Source of the DNA: Bryobacterales bacterium
GTDB taxonomy: Bacteria > Acidobacteriota > Terriglobia > Bryobacterales > Bryobacteraceae
Direction: 5' to 3'
Length of the DNA: 64,000 nucleotides
Assembly (NCBI GenBank): GCA_020846745.1
Contig: JADLDI010000096.1
Coordinates: forward strand, 1 to 64,000
Shown piece by piece: positions 1 through 9,100 of this stretch; the stretch's first letter is position 1; each line of letters starts with the position of its first letter. Under the pieces are notes generated by a model that was given only the letters and a program-made list of their open reading frames with translations, had not been told where the DNA came from and made no database searches. A program made the position numbers and the translations under genes.

Positions 1-26
1 CTGTTGAAGGAGCGAGGGTAGCGAAA

Positions 27-67
27 AGGGCACCGGGAGGCCTCCTGTGCCTAGCGTATCACTACGC
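27..67. other. Two small hairpins at the left edge
   Basis: The sequence can fold into a GGCAC/GTGCC stem (about 29-51) followed by a GCGTA/TACGC stem with a 4-nt loop (about 53-67). A reading frame entering from the left edge ends at TAG 19-21, so these hairpins could lie in the 3' region of a gene outside the window. No gene was recognised in the first 170 bases. Confidence 0.3.
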
Positions 68-83
68 AAGGAGATATTGCTCA

Positions 84-114
84 AAAAAGGAGGCCGCCGA
101 AAGCCTCACTTTTA
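84..114. terminator. Possible bidirectional terminator hairpin
   Basis: An A-tract (83-88) and a T-tract (110-113) flank a GAGGC/GCCTC stem with an 8-nt loop. The A and T tracts can pair outside a small internal loop, giving a structure usable in both directions. It separates whatever lies left of the window from the DUF433 gene. Based on reading the sequence only; no folding energy was computed. Confidence 0.4.
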
Positions 115-136
115 TGTCGCACACCCTGACCAGTTG

Positions 137-170
137 TTGAAGATAGGCGGGTGACCATTACAATAGGAAT
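137..170 (+). promoter_or_regulatory. Promoter-like element directly before the DUF433 gene
   Basis: A TTGAAG hexamer (137-142) and a TACAAT hexamer (159-164) are 16 nt apart. The -10-like box ends exactly 6 nt before the ATG at 171, so transcription would start at or next to the start codon. The same spacing recurs elsewhere in this window. Confidence 0.45.
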
Positions 171-407
171 ATGGCGGACTGGCAAGACTATCTGACTAGA
201 GATCCCCAAATCTGTGGCGGCGAACTGTGCGCGAAGGGCACGCGCGTTCTCGTGACTGTGATCTTGGACAGCCTTGCTGAGGGTTCTACCGCCAAAGAGA
301 TACTTGCGAGCTACCCATCACTCAGGCCGGAGCATATCCAGGCGTCTCTGGCCTACGCCGCTGAGTTGGCCCACGAGGAACGCCTGCTGCCGCTCATGGC
401 ATCGTGA
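171..407 (+). CDS. DUF433 domain protein (antitoxin-like)
   Basis: This 78-aa protein matches the small DUF433 family: an RDPQICGG segment, then GTRV, then a helical region with an EILASYPSL segment characteristic of the family. DUF433 proteins often act as antitoxins next to a PIN-like DUF5615 toxin. Here a GTG start overlaps the TGA (GTGA at 404-407), the usual arrangement for such a pair, but the downstream frame is broken after about nine codons. The antitoxin itself looks intact, with the normal family length. DNA binding and toxin neutralisation are inferred from the family and are not visible in the sequence. Confidence 0.8.
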   Translation: MADWQDYLTRDPQICGGELCAKGTRVLVTVILDSLAEGSTAKEILASYPSLRPEHIQASLAYAAELAHEERLLPLMAS

Positions 408-479
408 AATTTAAGATTGACGAGAACCTAAGTAGGCCCTACTCGAATTCGAGTTCGCTAGCAGTGCTGGCTTGGTGTT
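404..479 (+). pseudogene. Remnant of a DUF5615-type toxin start
   Basis: From GTG 404 the frame reads VKFKIDENL, which is the canonical beginning of DUF5615 (PIN-like) toxins, and then loses all resemblance. The frame runs into the 3' end of the convergent threonine dehydratase gene and stops at TAA 527-529. A perfect 12-bp palindrome, CTCGAATTCGAG (442-453), lies just after the point where similarity ends. The simplest reading is that a deletion joined the first codons of the toxin to unrelated sequence, leaving an orphan antitoxin. Confidence 0.55.
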
Positions 480-1415
480 TCAAAGTGCCGCCAGGACCTC
501 GTAATCCACATTCCCGCCCGATACGATAATCCCGACCCGCCGCACGTCTTTTGGCAGCTTCGCGTGCATCACTGCGGCCATTGCGACGGCGCCGCTTGGT
601 TCGATCACCAGTTTCATCCGCAATAGCGCAAACTTCATGGCCGCCTTGATCTCGTCGTCGCTCACCAGCACCACGTCTTCCACCAGCTTCTGCACTACAG
701 GGAACGTGAGCTTCCCCGGTGACTGTGCACGCAAGCCGTCAGCAATCGTCGCCGGTGGCGGGATCTCCACCTGGTGGCCGGCGCGCAAGGATTGCCAGGT
801 GTCGTTCCCATCCTCGGGTTCTACGCCGAAGACACGAATGTTCGGGTTTAGCGCTTTGGCGGCGGTCGCGCAGCCGGAGATGAGTCCGCCGCCGCCGACG
901 CACACGGCGAGCGCATCCAGCCCGGCGATCTCTTCCAATAATTCCAAAGCCGCCGTTCCCTGTCCCGCCATCGTTAGCGGATGATCGTAGGGAGGGATGA
1001 TGGCCGCGTTTTGCTCTTTGGCGATGCGCTCGCCGATCGCGACGCGATTTTCGCGAAGGCGATCGTAGATCACCACCTCGGCGCCGTAGCCGCGCGTCGC
1101 TTCGACCTTCGATTTGGGAGCGTCATTGGGCATGACGATCGTCGCCGGAATGCCCGTCTCGCGCGCCGCTATCGCCACCGCCTGGGCGTGGTTGCCCGAA
1201 GAATACGCGACTACGCGAGCGGGCTTGAGCGCCAGCACGGCGTTCGATGCGCCGCGAATCTTAAAGGCTCCGCCGCGTTGCAGGTTCTCACATTTAAAGA
1301 ACGCCTCAACGCCCGTGTTCGCGTTGAATGTCCGTGAAGTCATCACCGGCGTGCGATGCGCGATTCCGCCGATTCTGGCAGCGGCTGCGCGAATATCGTC
1401 AATCGTGATACTCAT
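480..1415 (-). CDS. Threonine/serine dehydratase (PLP-dependent)
   Basis: Fold-type II PLP enzyme of the threonine/serine dehydratase family, 311 aa from ATG 1415. The PLP lysine is in the AFKIRGA motif (about residue 52), the phosphate-binding glycine loop is GGGGLISG (about residue 175), and a SGGN segment lies near the C terminus. Family enzymes deaminate threonine to 2-oxobutanoate, or serine to pyruvate; serine racemase has the same fold, so the exact reaction is not certain. There is no C-terminal ACT domain, so this is the short catabolic or racemase-like form rather than feedback-regulated IlvA. A TTG at 1424 would give three more residues and overlap the stop of the upstream dehydrogenase. 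The two genes appear co-transcribed. Confidence 0.85.
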   Translation of the reverse strand: MSITIDDIRAAAARIGGIAHRTPVMTSRTFNANTGVEAFFKCENLQRGGAFKIRGASNAVLALKPARVVAYSSGNHAQAVAIAARETGIPATIVMPNDAPKSKVEATRGYGAEVVIYDRLRENRVAIGERIAKEQNAAIIPPYDHPLTMAGQGTAALELLEEIAGLDALAVCVGGGGLISGCATAAKALNPNIRVFGVEPEDGNDTWQSLRAGHQVEIPPPATIADGLRAQSPGKLTFPVVQKLVEDVVLVSDDEIKAAMKFALLRMKLVIEPSGAVAMAAVMHAKLPKDVRRVGIIVSGGNVDYEVLAAL

Positions 1416-1420
1416 CTCGA

Positions 1421-2389
1421 TCAATACCCCTCGTGCTTATCCACGACGTTCTCAAGCGGCTTGCCTGCGGCGAACCGGTTGAAGTTCTCGACGAAGAAGA
1501 CCATGGAGGCATCGGTCCAGCCGGGTGTGTGGTCCGCGGAGTGTGGTGAGAGCAGTACGTTGTCCAACGAGTAGAAGGGATGATCTTTCGGTAGCGGCTC
1601 CACGTCAAACACGTCCAAGGCGGCGCCCCGGATTCTGTGGTGCTTGAGTGCGTCGATGAGGGCGGATTCGACGACGACTGGTCCACGGCCCACATTGATC
1701 AGCACGGCAGTGGACTTCATGGCCGCGATCTCATCGGTCCCCACCATCCCGCGTGTTTGCGGAGTAATGGGCGAAGTGATCACCACGAAATCCGACTCGG
1801 CGATCATCTCGCGCAAGCCGCCGGCGCCGTACATCTTGTCCACAAAAGGATCGTTGGCCGACAGCTCCGGACGGCGCCGGTTGGCGACAACGCGCATGCC
1901 GAAAGCCTTGGCGAGTTTGGCGCACTGATGGCCGATGGTGCCGTAGCTGACGATGCCCATCGTTTTGCCGTGCAACTCGTCGACATCCATGTTCACCCAG
2001 CGCCCTTCGGCCTGTTGCTTGCGCATGTCGGCGATCTTCTTGTCGAAGAACAGCGCGCCGGCGATTACGAACTCGGCCAGCGACCGCGAGAAGACGCCGC
2101 GGGCGTTCGTCAGCGGCACCGGGCTCGCGATCAGTTCCGGGAACAACGTGTTCTCAACGCCCGCGGAGAAGGAATGCACCCACTTGAGGTTGGGGCAGCG
2201 CATGAACAACTCGCGGAACAGCTTGAGCGGGGTGAAGCAGTTCAGCAGAACGTCGGCCTTGTTTAACGACTTTTCGAAGATCTCCATCTGGTTGCCGACC
2301 ACGATGTTGGTGGATTCGGGCAGCCCTTCGAGCAGCCGCAGGTAGGACGCATGGGGCTTCGACAGGATGAGCAGGGTCAACGGGTTCAT
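1421..2389 (-). CDS. D-2-hydroxyacid dehydrogenase
   Basis: NAD(P)-dependent D-isomer 2-hydroxyacid dehydrogenase, 322 aa from ATG 2389. An in-frame extension upstream was rejected because it lies across the divergent zinc-ribbon gene and has no family similarity. The nucleotide-binding motif reads SYGTIG, with Ser where the first Gly of GxGxxG normally sits. The catalytic Arg is in NVGRGPVV, the Glu in DVFDVEPLP and the His in LLSPHSADH. The substrate cannot be told from sequence; relatives act on glyoxylate, phosphoglycerate or other 2-oxoacids. The gene is divergent from the zinc-ribbon gene with 39 nt between start codons, and is followed by threonine dehydratase. Confidence 0.88.
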   Translation of the reverse strand: MNPLTLLILSKPHASYLRLLEGLPESTNIVVGNQMEIFEKSLNKADVLLNCFTPLKLFRELFMRCPNLKWVHSFSAGVENTLFPELIASPVPLTNARGVFSRSLAEFVIAGALFFDKKIADMRKQQAEGRWVNMDVDELHGKTMGIVSYGTIGHQCAKLAKAFGMRVVANRRRPELSANDPFVDKMYGAGGLREMIAESDFVVITSPITPQTRGMVGTDEIAAMKSTAVLINVGRGPVVVESALIDALKHHRIRGAALDVFDVEPLPKDHPFYSLDNVLLSPHSADHTPGWTDASMVFFVENFNRFAAGKPLENVVDKHEGY

Positions 2390-2416
2390 AAAAGGGTCAG
2401 AAACCAGTGTAATTGC

Positions 2417-2422
2417 TACACT
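2417..2422 (+). promoter_or_regulatory. -10-like box before the zinc-ribbon gene
   Basis: TACACT ends 6 nt before the GTG at 2429, the same spacing as in several other genes here. It lies in the 39-nt divergent gap, so both genes would have very short or absent leaders. No convincing -35 element is visible. Confidence 0.35.
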
Positions 2423-2428
2423 GAACGG

Positions 2429-3064
2429 GTGACCGGCTTTTGTACTTGCGGCACGCGGTTGGTGGAAGACGCACTGTTTTGCCACAGGTGCGGCCGCCCC
2501 ACGCGTGACCTTTCGGCGCGCGACGAACCTGCGGTTGAAACAGCGCCCGTCGAGGCCGCGCCCGCTGGACCCAAACCGCCTCCGCTGCCGGCCGTTCACG
2601 AAATCAATTTTCACAATCGGATGGCTGTTAAGACCGCCATGCTGATGGCCATGATGGTGTCGATGATGCTGTTTATGCCGTTCGGCGGCATCGTGCGGAC
2701 GCTTGCATCGTTCTTGGTGCTGCCGGCAGCGGGGTTCGGCGCGGTTTATCTGTACCACCGCCGGACGGGAGCTTTTCTGAGCGTGGGAAGCGGCGCCCGG
2801 ATGGGCTGGCTCACCGGATTGTTCATATTCCTGATCGCGCTGGTGATGCTGTCGCTGATGATCATCGCGCTGACGAACGATGAGATCCGCGAATCGGTCC
2901 GCCAGCAGGTGTATGCGGCCGGTGCAGAGATCAACTTCGACGAATTCGTGGCGAACCTTCAGTCTCCGCAGCTATTCGGCGCGCTGTTCGTTCTGTTCCT
3001 GTTCTTTACCGCGTTGCCGATGATTGGCGGAGCGTTGGGGGCGAAGGTGCTCGAGCGGGAGTGA
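2429..3064 (+). CDS. Zinc-ribbon membrane protein of unknown function
   Basis: A 211-aa protein from GTG 2429; longer in-frame starts would overlap the divergent gene. The N terminus carries a short zinc ribbon (CTC-G, then CHRCG, residues about 5-22). A proline-rich linker follows (about 35-55). Then come about four hydrophobic segments: about 65-85, a second that follows closely, about 125-150, and about 180-205. The arrangement is a cytoplasmic metal-binding knuckle tethered to a small membrane domain, as in many bacterial hypothetical proteins. Its last 59 nt overlap the convergent EamA gene. No specific function was recognised. Confidence 0.7.
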   Translation: MTGFCTCGTRLVEDALFCHRCGRPTRDLSARDEPAVETAPVEAAPAGPKPPPLPAVHEINFHNRMAVKTAMLMAMMVSMMLFMPFGGIVRTLASFLVLPAAGFGAVYLYHRRTGAFLSVGSGARMGWLTGLFIFLIALVMLSLMIIALTNDEIRESVRQQVYAAGAEINFDEFVANLQSPQLFGALFVLFLFFTALPMIGGALGAKVLERE

Positions 3065-3938
3065 ACTGTTTCACGACCGCCACGCCGGCAAAGATAATCG
3101 CCATCGACAGTGCCTCGCGCCTGCCGAACTGTTCGCGATAGACCAGCCATCCCAGGAACGCCGCCACTACCGGGTTGACGTAGGTGTAGATCGAGACCAT
3201 GGCCACCGGCAGCTTCTCGAGAGCGTAGATGTACGAGCTATAACCGACAACCGATCCGAAGAAGATGAGCCACAGCATCGCGCCCGCGCCGGAAGCGCTC
3301 CAATGAATGTTGTGGTCGGGCGACAGCAGGGCGGGTATTAGAAACGCAATGCCGGCCGCGAACTGCTGCACGGCGCCGCTCACAAACGAGTGTGCCGCGC
3401 TGCGCTGCCGCTTCTGCAGGATAGACCCCATGCTCCACGACGCGCTGCCGAGTTGCAGCAGCAGAAAGCCCTGCCATACGGCTCCGGCGAATCCATGTTC
3501 GATGAGATTGGGCGCGAACAGCAGCGACGCACCGAAGAACCCGATCAGCATGCCCGCAATGGTGGGAGCGCGAAGCGGTTCGCCGCCCGGCACCAAGGCC
3601 TCCAAACCTATCATCCAGAACGGAGATATTGAAATAAACAAAGCGGCGAGAGAGGAAGGTATCAACTGTTCGGCGTAGGTAAGGCAACCATTGCCGATAC
3701 CGAGGATCAAGACGCCATTGACGGCAGTGCGCAGCATGTCGCGCCACGGCGGCAGCGGCATCTTCCGCCAACGGACCAGCGCCAGCATGAACAGGCCGCT
3801 CGCGATAAAGCGGCCCGCGATCAACACCAGCGGTGGAAACGTCTCCAGCGCCATGCGTATGGCCAGGTAAGTGGTGCCCCAGAAGAAACAGACAGAGGCC
3901 AGCGCGGCGTAGGCTCGCACGTGTGGATGATCTTTCAA
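3006..3938 (-). CDS. EamA/DMT-superfamily transporter
   Basis: A 310-aa integral membrane protein with the ten-helix, two-repeat layout of the drug/metabolite transporter (EamA, formerly DUF6) family. The first repeat includes FFWGTTYLAIRMAL near residue 20 and the second includes YTYVNPVVAAFLGW near residue 250, both family signatures. Relatives export amino acids or other metabolites; the substrate is not predictable here. The start is TTG 3938, supported by the family's usual N terminus. A TACCCT box lies 8 nt upstream of it. The 3' end overlaps the convergent zinc-ribbon gene. Confidence 0.85.
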   Translation of the reverse strand: MKDHPHVRAYAALASVCFFWGTTYLAIRMALETFPPLVLIAGRFIASGLFMLALVRWRKMPLPPWRDMLRTAVNGVLILGIGNGCLTYAEQLIPSSLAALFISISPFWMIGLEALVPGGEPLRAPTIAGMLIGFFGASLLFAPNLIEHGFAGAVWQGFLLLQLGSASWSMGSILQKRQRSAAHSFVSGAVQQFAAGIAFLIPALLSPDHNIHWSASGAGAMLWLIFFGSVVGYSSYIYALEKLPVAMVSIYTYVNPVVAAFLGWLVYREQFGRREALSMAIIFAGVAVVKQFTPARAPSPPTLRQSSATR

Positions 3939-3974
3939 TGCAGTCAGGGTAGCAAAGTGGGCCGATCCGCTAAA

Positions 3975-4904
3975 ATGGAAGTCTTGGTTGTTACGGTCAC
4001 AGTAAATCCTGCGATCGACAGCACGGTGCAGGCGGACCGGCTGGCTTTCGAAGATCGCGGATATGTCATCTCACGAAGCGAATCGGCGGGCGGGCGCGGG
4101 CTGAACGCGTCGTGTGTGCTGCATGCCTGGGGTACGCCCACGCTGGCAGTGGTCACGGCCGGGGGAGAATCCGGCCAGAAATTCGAAGCGAGCCTCAAGA
4201 GCTGGGGGTTTCCGTACGAGATCGTGCCCATCGCCCAGAATCTAAGAACCAACCTGATTCTCACAGACAAGCAGGGCCTGACAGTCAAGTTGAACGAACC
4301 GGGTCCGCACGTCACGGAAGAGGAACTTCAGCGGATGGAGGAGGCCGTACGGCGGCACCTGCCGGGTACGAAGTGGCTGCTGCTGTGCGGCAGCCTGCCG
4401 CCGGGTGCGCCGTTGCATTATTACCGGCGGCTGATCCAGGCGGCGCGGGAGCAGGGTGTATCGACACTACTCGACACCGATGGAGATGTGCTGCAATTCG
4501 GGCTGGAAGAGAAGCCGACGCTCGTTACGCCCAATCAACAGGAAGCGGCGCGCCTGCTGAATCGCGCCTTGATCACGCGGCAGCACTACAAAAGCGCCGT
4601 GCAAAGAATACTGTCGATGGGTGCGGAGAGTGTGATTCTATCGCTTGGCGGGCGGGGCGCGATCGCAGGCAGAGGCGATCAGATCGTTGAAGTAATTCCT
4701 CCACGCGTGGAGGCTGTCACGCCCATCGGCGCGGGCGACGCGCTCAATGCGGCGTTCGTGTGGGCGCAGTTGAACGGATACGATTTTCTGCAGTCTGTAC
4801 GTTGGGGAGTGGCGGCGGGTACGGCTTCGGCGAAACTGCCGGGAATGCGCTTCGCGAACCGGCAGCAAACCGAACAAATCTACGATCAGGTGGAAATACG
4901 ATAA
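3975..4904 (+). CDS. PfkB-family hexose kinase (1-phosphofructokinase type)
   Basis: Ribokinase-fold sugar kinase, 309 aa from ATG 3975. VTVNPAID at the N terminus and the GGRGLNAS motif are typical of the 1-phosphofructokinase/tagatose-6-phosphate kinase branch. The C-terminal TPIGAGDALNAAF carries the anion hole and catalytic Asp (GAGD). Such enzymes phosphorylate fructose-1-phosphate or related sugar phosphates with ATP. No PTS or fructose transporter genes adjoin it, so the physiological sugar is unknown. The upstream 54 nt of open frame overlap the divergent EamA start and were not included. Confidence 0.85.
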   Translation: MEVLVVTVTVNPAIDSTVQADRLAFEDRGYVISRSESAGGRGLNASCVLHAWGTPTLAVVTAGGESGQKFEASLKSWGFPYEIVPIAQNLRTNLILTDKQGLTVKLNEPGPHVTEEELQRMEEAVRRHLPGTKWLLLCGSLPPGAPLHYYRRLIQAAREQGVSTLLDTDGDVLQFGLEEKPTLVTPNQQEAARLLNRALITRQHYKSAVQRILSMGAESVILSLGGRGAIAGRGDQIVEVIPPRVEAVTPIGAGDALNAAFVWAQLNGYDFLQSVRWGVAAGTASAKLPGMRFANRQQTEQIYDQVEIR

Positions 4905-4905
4905 G

Positions 4906-4940
4906 CGGGGCCGGCCGATATGAAATCGCCAGCCCCGTTT
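4906..4940 (+). terminator. Terminator hairpin after the PfkB kinase
   Basis: CGGGGC (4906-4911) pairs with GCCCCG (4932-4937), with an inner GGC/GCC stem, followed by TTT. It starts at the end of the kinase stop codon and lies between convergent genes, so it probably serves the plus strand. Confidence 0.5.
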
Positions 4941-4967
4941 CACGCGTAATCAATCGGGTTCGACCTC

Positions 4968-6164
4968 TTATTCGTAACCCAGCGCGATCCGAACTACGCG
5001 CTCACCACCACCGCCGCCGGACAAAGCCAGACCGCCGGTCCAGGTGTTGACCAACGTCATACCCGCTCCGTTGCCGGACCGCATGCCTGCCCGGTACCCA
5101 TGGGCATCGCTGTTCGCCGACCAGTTCTGTTCTTCATACAAATAGCCGGCGCCGACCATCAGAGCAAACGCCGTGGTGCTGCTATCGGTCACATAGCACA
5201 GCCAGTACGACCCAGGATTCAACGTCAACACGCCGCCTGAGACCGCGCTGCCCGAAGCCCAGCCGACCTTCTTGTAACCGGTCTGGTTGATATCTTTCAT
5301 CGCCGTCGCATGACCGCTATAGGCGACCTCGGACGAAGCGATCAGACTCTTGGTCGAATCATAGATCCCGACGAGGAATCCGCAGGTTCCACCGGTGCAA
5401 CCCACGCCGGACGCAGTTGTCACATTGAACCCGATCGCGTTCGACTGATGCGGCGCCGTCATCGTAAATCGATGACACACCACATCGGTGCCGATGTTCA
5501 GGTTTGAACTGGCGCCCGCGAAAATCGGCACCGGATACAACCAGCCGCGAGAAGCCGTCCCGTTGCCAGAGGCGCCGCCGCTGCCGATATCCGTCGAACT
5601 CGCGACGATGTTGCCGCTCGCATCGAACGCCAGTTGCTTGTTCGCCGTCTTTGTTCCCGAAACGGTCGCAAACTCAGTCGTCGACCCGGAACGCGTTCCG
5701 GTCGCGACATTACGATTGTTCGCCGCGCCCAGCACGGGAGCGTTGGTTGCAAGAGTGTTGCTCGCAAGCACCGCGGCCGGATCTGCGCCGGCGTTGCCCA
5801 AGCCGGACTGCACTTGCATGTTAGTGCCGTCGTAGCAAACGTTTACTAACTGCCCGGCGCGAATATCGTTGTCCGATAAGTCGGTCGCAACCCCACCGGC
5901 GGCTTTCTTGATCACCTTGGCGCCGAGCCCGTTCAAATTCACAGTCGCAACCCCCATATTCGATGAGTTAGCCTTGAATTCGTAACATGCGCCGGCAACG
6001 TAAGATGTGATCGCGGGCGACAAACTGCAGGCGTAGTCGTCGCTCACGCCCGCATCCGCGCAGTAGTTAACAGCTCCTTCAACCACCCGCGACCCGTTAA
6101 CCTTGGTTTGGCCCAGCGCCATAAACGCCGCCACCAGAACACAAAACATAATTCGTGTAATCAT
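4968..6164 (-). CDS. Secreted phage-tail-fibre-like protein, operon gene 3
   Basis: A 398-aa protein from ATG 6164, preceded by a GGGGA ribosome-binding site. A signal peptide is clear (residues about 1-18, ending ALGQ). Residues about 30-110 carry the pattern ITSYVAGACYEFKAN, then VNLNGLGAKVIKK, then a VCYDGTNMQVQSG segment. That pattern is familiar from tail-fibre and collar proteins of phages. A glycine/serine-rich collar follows. The C-terminal half (about 215-398) looks like a beta-rich, ligand-facing domain. No phage packaging, tail or lysis genes are nearby, and the signal peptide points to export by the cell. It is the last gene of a three-gene operon. The functional role is unknown; adhesion is a guess. 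Confidence 0.6.
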   Translation of the reverse strand: MITRIMFCVLVAAFMALGQTKVNGSRVVEGAVNYCADAGVSDDYACSLSPAITSYVAGACYEFKANSSNMGVATVNLNGLGAKVIKKAAGGVATDLSDNDIRAGQLVNVCYDGTNMQVQSGLGNAGADPAAVLASNTLATNAPVLGAANNRNVATGTRSGSTTEFATVSGTKTANKQLAFDASGNIVASSTDIGSGGASGNGTASRGWLYPVPIFAGASSNLNIGTDVVCHRFTMTAPHQSNAIGFNVTTASGVGCTGGTCGFLVGIYDSTKSLIASSEVAYSGHATAMKDINQTGYKKVGWASGSAVSGGVLTLNPGSYWLCYVTDSSTTAFALMVGAGYLYEEQNWSANSDAHGYRAGMRSGNGAGMTLVNTWTGGLALSGGGGGERVVRIALGYE

Positions 6165-6193
6165 AATTCCCCACATATCCACCTGATGACGGC

Positions 6194-9100
6194 TCAATTG
6201 ATGGCCGTGAAATAGGCGTTACCGCGTGCTGAATTGCCGCAGGTAACTCGAAGATGCTTGGCCCCCGGAGTTAATCCGGTGACTGTCACCTTGCGCATCG
6301 GAGCGCCGCCGGGTATGACGACGTCGTTGTCGTCGCGGCTGTCGGTCAGCAACACGTTCCCAATCGCGTAACTGCACGCAGCGCTATTCGGACCCGTGAA
6401 CACAAACGTCAGGTTTCCGCCGGCGGATGGGTAGGCACGTACCTGCAGTCTGTGCCGCCGGTCCGAACTGAACGAGAACATCGGTGTCGAAGCAAATTCA
6501 CTCTGTTTCCGGATCGCGTACTTCATCCATTCCTGTGCGCGAGTGCCGGTCCGGCTTCCATCGCGCGCATCCTCGACAAAATTCGTCACAGAGGAAGCGA
6601 TCAGGCTGTAGCCGCCTTGCTTGTCGAGATCGTTATCGTACATATTCTTTGCTTTTGCGATGCTGTTCCACGAATTGTGATAGGCCCCGTAAGTCGCAAA
6701 CTGCCATTGCTCGCCGGCGGCAAAGGTTTGGCCGTTGCAGTTAGACGTCTGTGCGACGCCCTCCGGCCGGCACGGAACACTCGGATCGCGATATTCGCCC
6801 ATCGTGTAAGGACTGGTATCCGGATGCAGAATACGGTTAATGTTGTCGCGTGCCCACGTCTTGTCGTAAAGCGGTTTGAGCTGAGTGAATCCCAGCGATA
6901 TCGACCAGCCCATCGACGTCCGGCCGTAATTCTCCATCCAGTACGACTGAATGTGGTAGACGTATTTCTGGTCCACATTACCCCAGTCGTTCCAACCCCA
7001 GCTTGCCACCCCTCCGAAATAGGCCATCACATCCAGGTTGGGTGCATCCTTGCCGATAATCCGCCTTCCCCAACACCAAGGCGTCGAAGTTGTATCGGTG
7101 CTCCCGCCGGTGCAAGGCCGGTAGAACATACCACTGGTGATGTTGTACTTGCCTTCAAAGATTTCAACGAACTTATTGATCTTATCGACAAAATACTCCT
7201 CATCCGGGCTGCCGCTCGGTTGGGCCCACGCCGCCAGCGACATGGTTCGGATAAACCAACTGATCGGGCGCGTCATGTTGTACCAGCTCGGCCAACCCCA
7301 CGAACCCTTCCTTCCGACGGCGTCGGAGTTGGAATTCATCAAACTCCACGCGCCTTCGTCCCGCATGGTGGTCTCATAAAACCAATCGCCTGACAACAGC
7401 CAGGGAATGAACGATAACTGCGGCTGGTGCGAGTTACCGTCGCCAACGCCAAAGTTATTGAACGTTTGATACCCCTGGTAGAGCAGGCGGCCATTGTACG
7501 GATCGGCCGCATTGGCCTGATCGAATGTCAGATGCGACAACGGACGCGCGTCGATCGACCAGGGTCGCCCGAAAGCGGGCACCGTCGCATTAGTTCCGGT
7601 GCAGCTCTTATAGATTGTGTCGGTAGCGGCACAGAATTTCCGGTTGGTATCCGTGTCGCCTTCCCACACGTGTATGGGAGCGTAACCTGCACAAGCGCTT
7701 GCGCCGAACAGCGCTTCAGCCCACCGTTCAGCACCCGGCAGGGGCGACTTCATCGCGTAAACCCCGAGCGCCGTCCACATGGGAATCGGTGCGATGTCCG
7801 GCCGGCCGCCCACAGCGCCCCAGGGCTTGTGCATGCCCGCGCAGTTATACTTACCAATAAACGTATCGGAATCCGCGGTCGTCGGAATCGCCGCCTTATT
7901 CGAGTTATCCCAAGCAAAGTAGTTGCCGTCGTGACTACGATTGGACGTGAAGATTCCATTGATGCCGGTCGTATCGATGGCAATGTTTGGATCGTGTGGA
8001 ACCGCACCTACGTACCGGAGATAGTCGTGGTTGAAATCAAAGCGCCCCGCTGACGGCGCAGTACCGTCCCAAATTTTCCGGTCTCCCAGATTGGGGCCAT
8101 AAGTTCCGACAACCGGTCCGTCCGGATATTTCCACATTGTCATCGCTTTGTGGAGAACCTGAGACGCCGTGGATACTGCCACACCGCCGCCGCGTGTCAT
8201 CGCGACGGTGTACATCTGATCTTGTAACCGGTCGTGCCAAACGTTCAACACGTGATACTCGATACCCGTCGCCGGCCAATTTGCGAACTGAGTAATCACA
8301 AACACCGGATGTAGGCTCTTGTAACGGTTTTGGTCCGCATCTACCCACGCATCGGTTACCTCGGACCAGTTATACACTGGCGCGGCCACCGGTGCGTTCC
8401 CGCGATAAGTATTGGTCCCCCAGTATGACCGGCCGCCCGCGTCCGCTGTGCATCCCCAGGCGCCGGTTCCGACCGTCAGCACATTTCCGGACTTATTGCA
8501 AACGCGGATCATCTCTCCCATCACGTTAAGGATCACCGGAGAGTTAATCGATGACGCGTCTTGTAGCGTAAGTGTGGAGGAGTATGTGCCTCCGATTGAC
8601 GCCGCCAGTTTCATCGGCTCGTCACCCAACAGCCGGGCATAGGTCCTAAGCTCTTCCGCATAATGGTTGTAAATCGGCGTGCCGTCCTGGCCGTGCCCGG
8701 TTGAGCTGGCACACGAACTTGCGATGCCCGCCGTAGTACCGAGATATAAGGTGGTGCTTGCAGTTGAACTTATGTAAGTGGCATAGCAAACCGAGACGAT
8801 TTCCGAATCCACCATCACCTTAAACGGCACGGCTACCCGGCTCCAGTCTGCCGCCACCTTGAATGACGTGAAGTCAGTTTGTAATGTCCCGGTTACTCTC
8901 GCCACCCTCTTATCGCGCCAACCGAAATCGTACGACCGCGCGGTGCTTCTATCTTCCACGACGACTTGGGTGACGATCGGTCCCCGCCGCCGGTAAGACC
9001 AGGCGCCTGCGGCCAGCATCGTCCGGGCCGAGATAGCCTTTGTCGTTGCATCCGTACTGGTCGGGAACGGCGTCACGTTCATTTGCGCATCCCACGTGCG

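Noticed and set aside
2390-2758. N-terminal extension of the hydroxyacid dehydrogenase
   Set aside because: It lies opposite the zinc-ribbon gene, is His/Arg-rich and is absent from the family; ATG 2389 gives the normal start.
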